The notes below the pieces were generated by a model that had not been told where the DNA came from, searched no databases, and saw only the letters and a list, made by a program, of their open reading frames with translations. From Casuarius casuarius (taxonomy: Eukaryota > Chordata > Aves > Casuariiformes > Casuariidae), in contig PTFA01000160.1 of NCBI GenBank assembly GCA_003342895.1, forward strand, positions 494,269 to 558,268: DNA of 64,000 nucleotides, in the 5' to 3' direction. Position 1 is the stretch's first letter. Each line of letters begins with the position of its first letter. This document shows positions 1 to 18,539 of the stretch, piece after piece. The translations under genes and the position numbers were made by a program.

Positions 1-217
1 ACATACGAGAAGATATAAACCCAGTTCACCTACCTGATAATCCTCTGCATGTCACTTCCAGTTTGAGCGGACAAGAGATTCCCCAGTTTCTATGTCATGG
101 AATGCAGTTACTACTGGGTGTGGGGTAAGATGCTCAGCTACTTCCCCTCAGTAAAAGCAGATCCGTCCATGAAATACCTACAGTCCTGGGGCAGAGGGCC
201 TATCTTAGCTCCTTTCA

Positions 218-6819
<6,602 letters not shown>

Positions 6820-7105
6820 GGCGGAGCGGGGAGGCCGAGCCGGAGCCGTGACTGAGGAGCAGGAGACACCGCCGCGCGCACCGGCACCCGCCGACCGCCC
6901 CACCCGCCGCCGCGCGCGCGTCACTTCCGCCGCCCGCCTTCCGCCGAGCGAGTGACGCCACGGCGCCGCCGGTGACGTCACGGCGGCGCCCGCGCTGCGC
7001 CCGTGTCGTCATCGCAGCACAACGGCGGCGGGTTTCGCTGCCCGCGGAGGGCGCCGCGCCCTGCCAGGCCCCGCGGCCTGGGGCCGTGGTGACGCGGGGG
7101 GGACA
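6820..7105 (-). promoter_or_regulatory. CpG-island promoter of the RAB6-family gene
   Basis: This is dense CpG sequence directly 5' of the start codon at 6819. It contains GC boxes and CRE-like cores ('gtgacgtcacgg' near 6971 and 'gtgacgcc' near 6953). No TATA box is placed for this gene. The transcription start cannot be fixed from sequence alone but should fall between about 6850 and 7020. The island continues into intron 1 and the N gap. Confidence 0.6.
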
Positions 7106-7128
7106 CGAAGCGGGTCGTTTCGCGGAGA

Positions 7129-7134
7129 TTTATT
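7129..7134 (-). terminator. Candidate polyadenylation signal of ARR3
   Basis: AATAAA on the minus strand (tttatt on plus). I see no other copy between here and the ARR3 stop codon at 7974, so the inferred 3' UTR is about 0.85 kb and ends near 7110, almost at the promoter of the downstream RAB6-family gene. Confidence 0.55.
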
Positions 7135-7973
7135 TATAAAGGTGCCACAGGCGGGGGACGCGGGGGGGCAGCCCGGCCCGCCTCGCCCCGGGCCTCCCCG
7201 CGCCTCCCTTTGCCGGGGGAGCGGAGCGGAGCGGGCCCGGCTGCTTGGGCCACGCGCGAGGCCACCTAGGACCCCGCTGGCCTCGTTTTTCTATTGTAAA
7301 AAAGTAGAAGAGAGAGAAACTTTCCTCTGTCTGACACTGTCTTCCAAAATACAGAGGGGGGGAGTGACTGCCCCCTTGGGAGACGACTGCCTGGGGGTGC
7401 AGGAGCAGCACACGTGCACCCTCCCAGCGACGCGACAGCTCTGCTTCACCTTGCCTTACCAGCAAAGCTCGTGCACAGGAGCTGGGGAAGTCAGGCGGGC
7501 TCTCCGTGAGACCCCAGAGAACGCCTCACATGAGCCGGGTGTTGTCCCTTCCCTTCACAAATCCTATCTCACACTTGGCCTGGGCAAAAGGGGGAGCGGT
7601 GAGATGAGACCCACAGGGAGGTAAAACTGTCTCATCCCCACCTCTGAGTGAACGTTGCATCTGTGGATGCAAAGAAGTAGAAACGCCTGGGGTTTCTGTT
7701 CTACAGGGAACCGCGGTTTCACATGCCATAATATCATGAGTAAATACATCAGCTGGTTTTGCCGCTGCACTCAGGACTTGGAGTCAGCGCAAGGAGTGGT
7801 GTGTGAGGGGGAGGAGGATACACCTACAGGGATATATTACAGCACGGGTACAGGATGGAGGTTTGCTGGAATACTTGCACTGCGCTAGCTATACTGGGGA
7901 ATGCGCTACGCAAATCTGCGTCCCAAATTCTGGTGCATGGGACCACTCGCTACCAAGCTAGCCAGGCAGCAGG

Positions 7974-10900
7974 TTAGCTCTCTTCTTTGTCAGCTTCCTC
8001 CTTCTCGTCTTCATCATCCTTTTCCCCCTTGAGTTTCTGGCGAGCGAATTCCTCAATCACAATGTCCTCCTCGCTGGAAAGGAGAGCGCAGCGCAGTGAG
8101 GTCTGGGGACCAGGCCTGGGTGCACATCCCACCGCCCAAGCCAGCCAGGCCCCCGGGAGCCAGAGAAAAGGGCAAAACCCCTGCGTGCACCCCAAAACAC
8201 CTGCTCCCACTCGGGACAGTGCGTGCATCCCGGAGGCGCCCGGCACGCGGACACGTAGCAGGGAGCAATGCGGTATAGACACATTTCTGCTCCCTGCAAG
8301 GGCTGCGAGCAGCAGGTAAAGCCAGAGCAGCCGGAGACACTTGCTGACCAGAATACACAAAATCGAGGATTGATGGCGCTGGGAAGCTCTTGGCACTCGG
8401 CTGGCTGCTGTGCGGGTGTGAGCGGAGATGGGGGAGAGCCTGCAACTTCGGGCATTTAACACAGTGCTTTGCATTGTCAAGGGGAGAAAAGGGAAGGAAA
8501 AAAATAAAATGGAGATTAGTTACCTCCTTGCAAAAGGGAGGACATCAAGGGAGAGCCACAAAGTGAAAGTGGGAGAAGAAAACAGAAGAAAAGAGTCAGC
8601 AAAACAGATTCCAAAAGGCTGCGAATGTGAAACGACTTGGCAAATTCTGCGGGGAGCGACGGTGGGGACCGGCCAAGAGGTTTAACTGTCGGGAAGCTGA
8701 AATATCCTCCCGGAGCTGGGGAAGTGGGTCTGGTGCGAAAGCCCTGGAGTCGCAGAGCGAGTTTCCAGACTCCAAGTACCAGTGCTCGTGCCCCCGTACA
8801 GGGTGTGACCAGCCACAAAAGCCGTGTTTTGGGGCTTTGCAGCCAGGGGATGAACGCAAGGCTGCTCGGAGGCCGCGGCCACTGCCAGGAACGGCTTTGG
8901 CACGCGGCGGTGCCCGGAGGGAGGCAGCCCCAGCCTTGCGTTTTGGCTGCAATAAGCCTGTGTCACGAGAGAGGAGGAACGTGACAGCGGCGAGCATGCC
9001 GAGGGCGCGGGCTGCGCCCCGCCGGCAGGCTTAGCCCGGGCGGTCCCGGGGGCCGGCGCTTAGCTCCGCGGCTGCTGGCTGCACGGGCTCTGCTGGCGCG
9101 CTCTCGCTCGGAGAGGCCTGGAGCTGTGCGAGGCACCGTTTGCTGCCCACTAAATTCTCCTGCCTGCGCTAGCTCATGCTGCCTGCAACGTCGCGGCAAT
9201 GTTGTGCGGCTTGTTTCAACACGGGGCACAAGATTTTGAGGTCTGGGTGTTTTGATCCAAGGACAGCACCATAATTCCAAGCGGGAATGGGGCATCATGT
9301 CCGTCTGTGATGGGTCCGTATAGTTTATTTGTTAGAGAAAATGCTAGTTTTATAGCATAAGAAATTTTTTCCTTACCTTGGCTTATCTGTAGTCCATTTA
9401 TAAGCACATCGCAGGGAGGCAAGGATTGAGAGAGACACACATGGGTTAATACAGAAATGACATTTCAACAAGCATCTCCTTCCTTCTCAGATGTTTCTTC
9501 TGGAAAGACAGTTCCCCCGCATGAGGCTTTCTGAGGTTTTGGCCGTCGCAGGATGGCCTTTGGAGCAGTAACGCGATAACACAGTCGTGTGATCGTTTTC
9601 TGCGCACCTCCCCTCCCCTTTGGGACTGTCCCCTGCCACCGGCCTGAGCAGGTCCCCCCTGAGCAGGGCTTGCCCCATGCCCCCTCGTGTTCCTGCAGCG
9701 TCGCTCACCCTCCACGGGCTTCGGGTGCATCAGGATGACCGGCAGCTCCACGCCGACGTCGCTGGAAGGAAAAGCGCTTCGATCAGCGAATCGGCCCGGG
9801 GTGGCACCAAGCCCCGCGCAGCCGCACGCTGCAGCCACCCGCGTCGTCCCCAGCCGCAATAGCAGCGTCGGTGCTGCCGCGTCCCCCCGCGCAGCTCCGT
9901 GGAGGGCTCCCCCCGGCTCCCTTACCTCGAGGTGAGGTCCCCCAGGATGCTGCGCAGCGGAAGGAAAGGCAGAGGATTAGTGGAGGGAGAGCAAAGCCGG
10001 CGCGCGGGGAGCGCTGGGGATGCTCCTCGAGGCAGCGGCTGCCCACCCAGCCCTGCCATCCCGGGGAGATGGGTCTGGCGGAGCGTGTCGCTGTGTCAAG
10101 GGACCCCGCGGTGGGTCCCGCAGGCAGAGACCGCCTTGAGGGCTGGGGCTGGCATCCCCCGCGCGGGACCCGACACTGGGTGCTCTGGGGTGCTGGACTG
10201 CCACGGCCGATGCATTTCTGCCAGCCCCTCTTTGCCGCTCCCCAGTGCCAGGGAAGGCTAGAAGCACTTTATAATAAAGCAGAAGATGCTTTATAATATG
10301 TTAGATGGTGCTTTTTAATGTGGGCGAAGGGCAGGGGATGTGGGGACACGCGGTGGGGAGGGAATCGCCATGCACAGCATGGGCAGCAGAGCGTCCCTGG
10401 CAGGAGCCGCTCCACGGTCCCATCCCTCCGGCATCCGCCCGCCCTGGGGCTGCCCGAGCGCCGCAGGCTCCGCGTTGGGAGCTCCTCACCCTCCTCGGGA
10501 CACCACCAGGTTGACCTTCACTTTGTAAGACACCAGGATCCCCAGCACCTCCTTGTCCATGCCGGGCCTCAGGCTAGGAGGAAAGGGGGAGCGGAGCCGT
10601 GAGAGGTTGCATCTCTCCCCCAAGATGGATAAGTGGGTCTGTGTCCACGCCACAAACCCCTCGGCTTTTTCAGAGGCATGGGGTCACCTCAGGCATGGGG
10701 ACAGCGGGCAGAGGAGACGCACGGGATCCTTGCTGGGAGTGAAAGGGGAAAACCCCCAGAACAGCGGGAAACGGCAGGGAAGGGGAAGGGCTGGGGCTGG
10801 CCTCACGCTGGCGATGCTGGGGCCAAGCCGTGGGGCAAGGGAGGGTGCCGGGAGCCCTCCCCGCTCTTACATGGTGGTGGAGGCCAGGTTGGTGTCCTCG

Positions 10901-13900
10901 TGCTTGAGCTTGCCGTCGAGAGCCAGGCCTCGCTTCTCGCGGTTCGCCGAGAGCAGGGGCGTCACGGAGTAGGTTTTGGAGAAGGTGGAGTTGGCCGCCA
11001 CGTTCTCGCTGCGGGGAGCGGAGAGGAGGTGCTGAGCACCGGCACCGTGCTGGACCGGGGCACGTCCACGCAGCAGCACGGTCAGGGCACGTCTACGCAA
11101 CGGCACCCGGACGAGGCGGGCGGCCACCTCCTCTGTACTTACTTGATCTCCTCATTGCACACAGTCTTTGTGTATTTGTCCAGCGAATAGAGGACCACGT
11201 CTGTGATCTGGTCCACTGCAGAGAGACAAGACGGAGCAATGCTGGGTGCACGGTAGATGTTGCACGGGCGCACACCAACGCACAATCCCCACCACCCCAG
11301 CAGCCAAAGAGGCAGCGTCTCCCATCACTGGGCTGGGAGGGAGGTTCCTGCTGATGGTCTCATGGTCACGTTACCCCACTTCTCCCTGCTGACAACCAAC
11401 AGCTCTCAGCAGGACCCAGGCGAGACGCCTGGCCTGCAGCCTCGACGCTGGCAGCAGGTTTCTTGTGCCCATCAGCGTCGGTCCGTGACAGCTCTGCCCC
11501 GTGTTCAGGCCACCCCGGGGCGCGTGGGCCCCAGGGCAGGGTGGGGGCCTGGATGTGCCCCTCGTGCCTGCTCTCACCTGAGATCTTAATCTTCTTCACG
11601 ATCTTGCTGGTGGTGTTGTTGATGTTGACAGTCACATTGATGGGGTCTCCGTGGTAGTAGATCTGCGGTCGGAAGAGACTCGGTTACACAGCCGGCAAGC
11701 AGGGAACAGCCACGTTTCGGGTGCCTGAGCAATGCCTCGGTGTGGTGAGGGCAAGCGCCGCGGTGGGGAGGGAAGCAGCTCCGGGGTGCACCAAGGAGTG
11801 ACAACCGTCGGGTAGCGGAGGGCACCGGGGGGAATGCGTCTGTGCATCGCACGCGAGGCTTTCCCTTCCAGGGAGGCAAGAAAATCGCAGGTCCTGGGGA
11901 GGGGAGGAGGGCTGCAGCCAAACCGCGGAGCCCCTGAACCCTTGGGCTTGCAGGGCATGTTGCGGAGGGGATGCTGCACATCCCGGGAATCCAAACATGG
12001 AGAATTTCCAGTTTGAACTTTGGCTCCAGCCTAAGGTTGCACCCTGATATCCAAATGATCCCGGCGAGTTGCAGGCTGCAAAAGAGCCGCGAAGCAGAGC
12101 GATCGCCCACGGGGTGCCGCGGGCGGGAGGAGACCCAGCCGCGGGGGACGGAGGGAGCCGGCGGCGTGCGCCGCGGCAGCCTCGCCTTGCAGCGGTTGCC
12201 GGCTCCAGCGGTGGAGCCCCCGGTACCGACCTCCTTGTCCAGCGAGGCCTCGAGGTGCAAGGGCTTGTCGGACATCATGAACTGCCGGGTGGTCTCCGAC
12301 TTCGGCGCGGGCCCCATTTTCACGGGCGCGAACTGGATCTTTCGGATGATGAGCCGCACCGAGTTCCTGCGGGGGCGAGAGCCCGTCACCCCTACGGACG
12401 CAGCGGACCTGTCCCACCCCGCCAGCCCCCTCCTCCCCCGGGCACTGAAAAGGGACCGGTGCCTCTCCCGCGGTCAAAGACCGAATCCAGGTGTGCCAGA
12501 GGCTGGAAGCGGGGCCCTGGATCGGCCCCCCGAGCCGGCCCCCGGCAAGCAGCCTGGCTGTTGGGCTGCAGGGCCCCGGGAGGAGAGGGATGCGCTGGAA
12601 ATACCTCTTGTGAATTTTCTCCTCCAGATTTTCAGCGCAAAATCCTTTGACCTCGAAGTCCACTCCGCAGGCCTGCGGGAAACGCGTGGTCACAAAGCGG
12701 GACGGGCTCCGAGTTCCCTGACGTTCAGGTTTATTCACCTCCTTTTCCCCCTCATCACCACTTCTGCTCGCCCGGAGAACCCGGCTCTGCTCCCCCGCAC
12801 CCCGTACGGGAAGCCGCTCTCATTTTTGGCCCCCTGAATTGATCCTCCCTCCCTCCACGGCCACGGGTCCAAGGCAGCAGCTCACCTTTCCCACATCGTC
12901 TGGCCCAGGCTGGAGGGTGACCGAGCAGGGCAGGTTGGTCGCGATCTGCGGAGAGAGGAGCCAGAGGAGACCTTCTCGCTGAGCTGCCCACGCGTAACCC
13001 GGACGAACAGGGTGGTCGGTGCCCCGAGGGGACCGCTCGGGGCTGCCGGGGGNCATTCGCCAAGCGGTGACGGCCACGCCGCGAGGTCAGCCCCGGCCAC
13101 GTGGTCCCTACCTCGAACGTGAAGGGGTAGGCGTTCTCGCCCAGCTTCTTCAGCAGCTTCTCCTGCAGAGGAGTGAGGGTTTTGGGCACCTGGTCCGGCA
13201 CCGGAGGGAAGAGCTGCGTGGTCAGGACGTAGAGGTCCTTCCTGAAGGTCAACCCAATAACGTCGAGGTCGTCCCGGCCGTAGCGAAACGCACACGTCAG
13301 CGTCACGTACACTGCGGGGCGGATGGAAAACGAGGAGGAGTGGGATTNGGGGAAGGGAGGGAGTATGGGAAAATAAAAGGCACAGGGGAAAAGGGTTGAG
13401 AAGAGAAAGAAACTATCTTAAGGAACTTCAGCATTAGAAGTAAATTCTTCACAGAAACAGAATCAACTCTTATCTCGACCTGGATCTCAGGAGCCAAGTA
13501 GAGTTAAAAAGACTCATNGCCTCTTTCTTCGAGGCACTGGTAGCTTCAGTCAGTGCCCAAGACCCAGGAGGTGGAAGAGAGGCAGGAAGAAAGAGGCAGT
13601 TCTCCTCTCTGGGTGAGCAATCGTTGCCCAGAAGTGTGACAACCGGTAGACAACCCATTGCAATTTTACCATCTCCACAGTCCCAGGTGGAGACTTTCCA
13701 CCAGCTTTTAGCCTTTCCCATTATAACATCAATTTTTGTGTCTTAGTACCTTTTCTGTCCTTGAGGTACTCCGGGTCAATCAAGCAGACACCATCTGCAA
13801 ACAAGCAAAGAAGAGCAGGTGAGGTCCATGTCCCTGCAGGAGGGAGCGAGGAGGGCAACATCCTTCCAAAACACAGCCCTGCTTAAAGACACCAACATCA

Positions 13901-14881
13901 TCTGTGTCCACCAGTGACTTAGGGGAGCTGCCTGTCAAAGAGCTTTGATGCCTCCCAAAGCGTCTCCACCAAGAGTGCAACAGGTTTGTTTGCAAAGCCC
14001 AGGCTTTGTCCCTCTCCCCAACACCTTCCTTCAAAGNTATTGCAGGAAAATGGGATCTTTGCTCCTCTGGAGCTGCCCCTGCTCCTCCTGTTCCCAATGG
14101 GGAGCAGAGGCGGATGGGGTGTGGAGGCACCAGCAGAGGAGCCAGGTCTCCGAAGCCGCTGGGGACACGCGTGTCCCAGCACCGGGCAGGCAGCGGCAGC
14201 GCCCGGCGGGGACTGCTCCGGGGGGGGGTACGGCCTCGCTCACCGACAGCGTCCACGGACTCCACGTGATCCACAAAGTCTCTCTTCCCCAGGTAGATGG
14301 ATAACTGGAGGCAGCACGGGGTGAAAAACGAGAAGAAATGGGGTTAGTGTTCGCCATCGAATTGGCAGGAATTTTTGAGCCCCAGTTTGCATCATGGAGA
14401 CCTTTAGCACCGNGGTCCTTCAGCGTGGTGGGCCGGGATCAGATTTAAGGACTCATGTAGGTCTTTTCAATTTCTATTTTGAAAGCAAGCCCCGCGGTGG
14501 CTTTGCNGCAGGGTAGAAGTCAGTGGAGAGAGGCCAAAGGGAAGGGAAACGTCCTGCGTCCCCCCCCCGCCAGCGCGGCGTCCCCGCAGCCCCGCTGCAA
14601 GCCCNGGAACAAGCCCATGCCGCGGACGGGCCGTTCCACATCTTCCTTCTCCTGCACGGACTCACCTTGGTGTTGGGGCTGGTCTTCTTAAACACTCTGC
14701 GGAGGGAACAAACACAGAGGCGTTGGAAAAGCCGCGGAGAGGCTGGGAGCAGCTCGCCCCTTGCCAGGGCGCGCGGTCGGGGAGGGGACCGAGGGGACCG
14801 AGGTGGGGACAGGGGGCACAGGCACGGGACGAGGCAGCGCGAGCGAGGANGGACGGACACCTACTTTGCTCCTTCGGCCAT
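7974..14881 (-). CDS. ARR3: Cone arrestin (arrestin-C), complete, 394 aa
   Basis: Binds phosphorylated, light-activated cone opsins and ends signalling. There are 16 coding exons: 14865-14881, 14666-14696, 14244-14304, 13750-13794, 13112-13311, 12886-12945, 12605-12672, 12231-12366, 11578-11662, 11143-11215, 10871-11008, 10490-10573, 9926-9949, 9709-9761, 9377-9386 and 7974-8073. They total 1185 nt and stay in frame throughout. The N-terminus [16 protein letters not shown] carries the paired phosphate-sensing lysines (K9, K10). The arrestin blocks follow: [96 protein letters not shown]. The tail [17 protein letters not shown] matches the cone-arrestin [10 protein letters not shown] signature and ends in an acidic run. 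Human ARR3 is 388 aa. Scattered single Ns lie only in introns. The beta-arrestins and SAG fit less well at the tail. Confidence 0.95.
9377..9386 (-). other. ARR3: 10-nt micro-exon of ARR3 (coding exon 15)
   Basis: On the minus strand the sequence reads acag|ATAAGCCAAG|gtaag. The ten bases join phase 1 of the previous exon (GAG G) to the final exon (CGAGGAGGAC), giving GDKPSEED. Skipping it removes 10 nt and shifts the frame of the acidic C-tail. A 10-nt penultimate exon is a known trait of visual arrestin genes, which supports the call. Confidence 0.85.
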
Positions 14882-16525
14882 TTCGGATCGGTTGTGGTGC
14901 AGCGGGGACCTGCAGGAGAAACGCAGGGAGATGCTGGGTGAGCTCGTGGGGATGGGGACAGCCGGCCATTGCCAGGAGGCAGCCAGGAATCAGGACAAAA
15001 TCCCTAATACGCCGATAAATTAGAGTGCTCAGGCTACAGCTCTTCAGGGCCTTGTGCATCTCCCGGCAGCCCAACGTCAAGGCTTTGCAGAGTTCGNATA
15101 TTCTGGTTTCTAACGGGGCTTTGCCCTGTTTCCCCGGGACCGTGCAGNCGTGGGGACACACACACGACCCGTGCTGGTGGCTGAGCTCTCCGGACACGGC
15201 GACCCGGTGGGGACAGCCCGGCCGAGCAAGCCCTCCCCTCCCAGGCCAAAAGGCGACGAAGAGGAAGAGGTGAGAAGAGGAAGAGGCAGAAGTGAGACCA
15301 ACACCCAGGGCAGGGTGGCTTCAGAAAACGGAAGGGGAAACCTCGGGGGTCGCTCCCGAGGGAGCGAGTTCAAGGCTGGGAAAGGCAAGAAAGGGAACAG
15401 GACAGCGTAGGGCATTGCCGTTTTAGGTATTTTCGTGTCTGCAGGGAGGCTGCTGTCGTGACCGAGGAGGAGGAACGTGCTCATTTTGCACAGTCACTCG
15501 CAAGGAGAGCGAGGAAACCACAGCCAGAAAGGTCAAGGGCAGTTTGATGCTGGTGAGCTGGCAGGGAGGTCTGAAAGCGCNCGGCGGCACTGGCCTCCGC
15601 GGAGCATCCGTCCCCCCGAGGACCCCTTCCTGCCCCAACACACAAAATAATGCCCTGAAAAAGCTGCCGCGCTGGAGGAGCAGCCGGGGCTGGGGACACT
15701 TTGGAGCCTGTCGGTCTCCCGTCTGCAGCCGGTTTCTCCGGCCATGGGAAATGCCGGCCCAGCGCTCGCTCCCAGGTGTGGGACCTCACTGATCCTCGGG
15801 CGATTTGCAGGGAGATTAGAAGGGATGAGCTCAGCTTCCTAAACTTAGGCAGCTCGGCCGCGAGCAGGGCTTAAACGGCGGCAGGCTGCTAAGCCGCTGC
15901 GGTGCCGGGGCAGCCGCCGGCGCTGGGGAGAGCGAGGAGACCGANGTCGCAGCGGGGAGCTGATCCTCTTCCCCGCTGGAAGAGGACGGATTAGTCCCAA
16001 CCACGGGATCTTTGATCGCCCTCTGCCAATCAAAGGTTATGATGGATGGTGACGTTCATATGGGATCTGCAGATGGATGATGAAGCTGAGGCATCCTCCT
16101 CATCGGCAGGGTTTCCTGGGCAGGAGGTGCAAAGCCTCCGCTGGCCNGGGAGCCTGGGAATCAGGCGGGCGGGCATTAAAAGCAGGAGGGAAGGGAAGAG
16201 CCGAGCTGCTCCGCTGGGTCCCAAGGCTCAGGGAGGAGGGATTCGGAGACTTGTCCTGGCTTGGCGAAGCTCTCCTGCTCTGCTAACGTGGTACCTCTGT
16301 CCGTGCCCTCCTTCCAAACCCTTNTGGCCAGATTGTGGCTCTTCCAGCCCCAAGCTGCCCCCCTTCCAGCCGGGACCCCGGTGCTGACGTCCCCAATCCG
16401 CAGCCCTTTACCGAGCGGCGGGTCCGCTGCCCGGCCGCCCCTGCCCGCGGCGCGAGGAGCTCGTACCTGCGCGCCGGACCAGCAGCCTCCTCTTCCTCGC
16501 CGGCGCCGCCCTTCGTCGCCGCTTG
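14882..16525 (-). other. ARR3: 5' UTR and first intron of ARR3 (inferred)
   Basis: Upstream of the ATG at 14881 an acceptor (ctcctgcag) ends at 14910, leaving 28 nt of leader (14882-14909). A good donor (gcgcag|gtacga) sits at 16466/16467, so a non-coding exon 1 of about 16467-16525 is proposed, with a roughly 1.56-kb intron between. No other exon was recognised in this stretch. It is inferred from splice consensus and the TATA box only. Confidence 0.5.
15988..15993 (+). promoter_or_regulatory. CRX/OTX-type site (GGATTA) in ARR3 intron 1
   Basis: GGATTA is the core bound by the photoreceptor homeodomain factors CRX and OTX2, which drive cone arrestin in other vertebrates. This copy lies about 530 bp downstream of the inferred first exon. 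A single six-base match is weak evidence on its own. Confidence 0.25.
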
Positions 16526-16550
16526 CTGCGGTGCATCCGCTCCTGCTGCT

Positions 16551-16556
16551 CTTATA
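16551..16556 (-). promoter_or_regulatory. TATA box, candidate ARR3 promoter
   Basis: The minus strand reads ggggTATAAGagcagc. About 25-30 nt downstream would put the start near 16525, followed after about 60 nt by a splice donor at 16466. The surroundings are GC-rich. A TATA-type promoter fits a tissue-restricted photoreceptor gene and contrasts with the TATA-less islands of its neighbours. Confidence 0.5.
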
Positions 16557-18340
16557 CCCCGCGCGGGTCCGGCGGGGCTTTGCCGGCAGATGTGCGGCGT
16601 GTGCGCGCGTCGCCGCAGAGGTATTTTCGGGCTGGAATCCTATTAGTTTATTAATTCGGGAGGCGCTTCGCGAGTANGAGTGGGCTATAAATGCCGCTCT
16701 TGCCGGGCCCTGCGGAAGCGGCTTAGGAGATCGGCAAAGCAGGCTTAGGGGCGAGGTGANGGTAATTGGGGTGGATGCTCTGCTCCTGGCCGGCGAAGGC
16801 TCCGCGCCGGGGGGTTTCCACATGGCTGCTGGCTCACGTGGCGGCTTTCCGGGCCGGGAGACCCCGGACACCCGCGGGAGCCAGCGACCTGCCTGATGCT
16901 ATCCCTCCCTCCTGCGCTTTTTGAGCTGCTGCTGGGGAGATGGGAGGTGCAGGCGGCTTCTTGCAGGGCCAATATGCTCCATCAGCCCGGTCACCTCCAA
17001 GCCCAGGGCTTCCCACCGCCTCCATCCATCCTGGGCAGCAGAACCGGAGCGGTGGCCGCGGTCCCGCAGCCGGTCCCGGGAAAGGGGCTGGAAGCACATC
17101 GGAGGGAGGAAACACCCCACGGCAACGCCGATTTGCGGGCGGGGGGGGCAGAGGCCCACAGCAGCCTGGGGATGCGCTGGGGGGGGGGTTTCGCCTCCAT
17201 CCGGAGCGGCCCGCGGAGGTCCGGCGGGACCAGTGACCGCCCCGTGCCNTTTCGTAACGCCCAGCTTTGGCCTCGCCTGACCCGATTAGCACGTCGTTAA
17301 TTCAAGGTTTGCTGCTGCAAATAGAAAACTTGAAACTTAACAACCATCATCACTTGTGCACCGACCCCTCCCATACTCAGCCCNGCGCCGCGAGCCGCCG
17401 TGGGGGGTCCTGGCCGTGCCGGCCGTGCTGGGGGGGCTTTAGCGATGGGAACACGTTGTCCGCGGCCGGGACGTGTGATCTCTTTAATTGCACGCAGCAG
17501 AGCGGCTTAGCGCGTAGATTAGCGGGCGCTATTTCTGCCAAGGTCGGGGGACACGCGACCCGCGACACGCGGGGCGGCGGGGGCAGCGGCACTTCGACGC
17601 CGACACCGCTGCGGCGCTTCCCGAGCGGCAGAGATGGGCAGCCGGCTCCGGCAGGAGCGGGTCTCCGGCGGGATGGGGTTTCCAGCGGGACCCTCGCAAA
17701 GACCCTCTCGCCAGGCGGTCGGNGATTTCTGCTCCAGCCGCTTTGCAGGCGGCGAGCAGCCGGGCCCTGCCTGTCGCGGCCAGGCTCTGGAGGCGACAAG
17801 AGATGCAAATGTCGCCGCGCCGCCCCGAACTGCCACCCCGAAATAAATGAGACTGCCGAATTTCTCGGCGGCGCAGCCCACAGCTTCCCCCTGTGACGGC
17901 GGAGAGCCCAGGTGGTGCCGGCCCAGGAGGAAGCCCGGGACGGGGAACGGGGGCCGCGGTCACGTCCCGGCAGCGCTGGGCGCACGACCGGGGCCTCCCG
18001 TTTGCCTTTGGGTCCCAGTGCAAAGCAGGGCGGTGCAGCCAGGTGCACAGCGGCGACGGGAGCCAGGCGCCCGCCCTGCAGCCCCGCTCGCGCCGTGCAA
18101 AGAAACCGGCTGGCAGCGGGGAAAAATGCAGGGTGCAAGGGTGGAAAACGCCTCGGTCCTCCTCCTCNGGCAGGCCCTGGCGCTTCTCCAGTGCCCGGCA
18201 GCAGATGGTGGCTGCTGCTCATCTGTAATTAACCNGGTGCCGTGCGGATAATCATCCCGACGNGGCTGGNGCCAGCCGCACGAGCCTCCCCGGCNCTCCC
18301 GCCACGCGCACGGCAAAGGCGCCCGCTCCGCGGCTGCAGC
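16557..18340. other. Divergent intergenic region between ARR3 and the SHIP2-like gene, proximal part
   Basis: GC-rich sequence with several isolated Ns. There is a plus-strand 'ctataaatgcc' near 16684, but no supported exon follows it. No coding frame with recognisable protein features was found on either strand; the long frames here are by-products of high GC and lack splice or family support. Confidence 0.5.
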
Positions 18341-18357
18341 GTGCAGCAAGATGCTCC

Positions 18358-18512
18358 AGGGCAGCGTTGCCCCGGGAGCAGCATCGCTCCGGGAGCAGCG
18401 TCGCCCCGGGAGCAGCGTCGCCCTGGGAGCAGCGTCACCCCGGGAGCTGCGTCGCCCTGGGAGCAGCGTCACCCCGGGAGCAGCATCGCCCCGGGAGCAG
18501 CATCACTCCGGA
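18358..18512 (+). repeat. 18-bp GC-rich minisatellite, about 8-9 copies
   Basis: The unit is close to 'cgggagcagcgtcgcccc', with variants at a few positions (cgtcaccc, catcgctc, gctgcgtcgccc). The period stays at 18 bp, so reading frames remain open through the array. It lies about 1.2 kb 5' of the SHIP2-like start codon and has no recognised function. Confidence 0.9.
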
Positions 18513-18539
18513 GGCGCCATCCTGGGGCTGTTGGCGGCT

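Noticed and set aside
7974..14881. Beta-arrestin (ARRB1/ARRB2) as the identity of the arrestin gene
   Set aside because: The tail EEDIVIEEF, the 10-nt penultimate exon and the P2RY4/RAB41 neighbourhood fit ARR3, and no clathrin box is visible.
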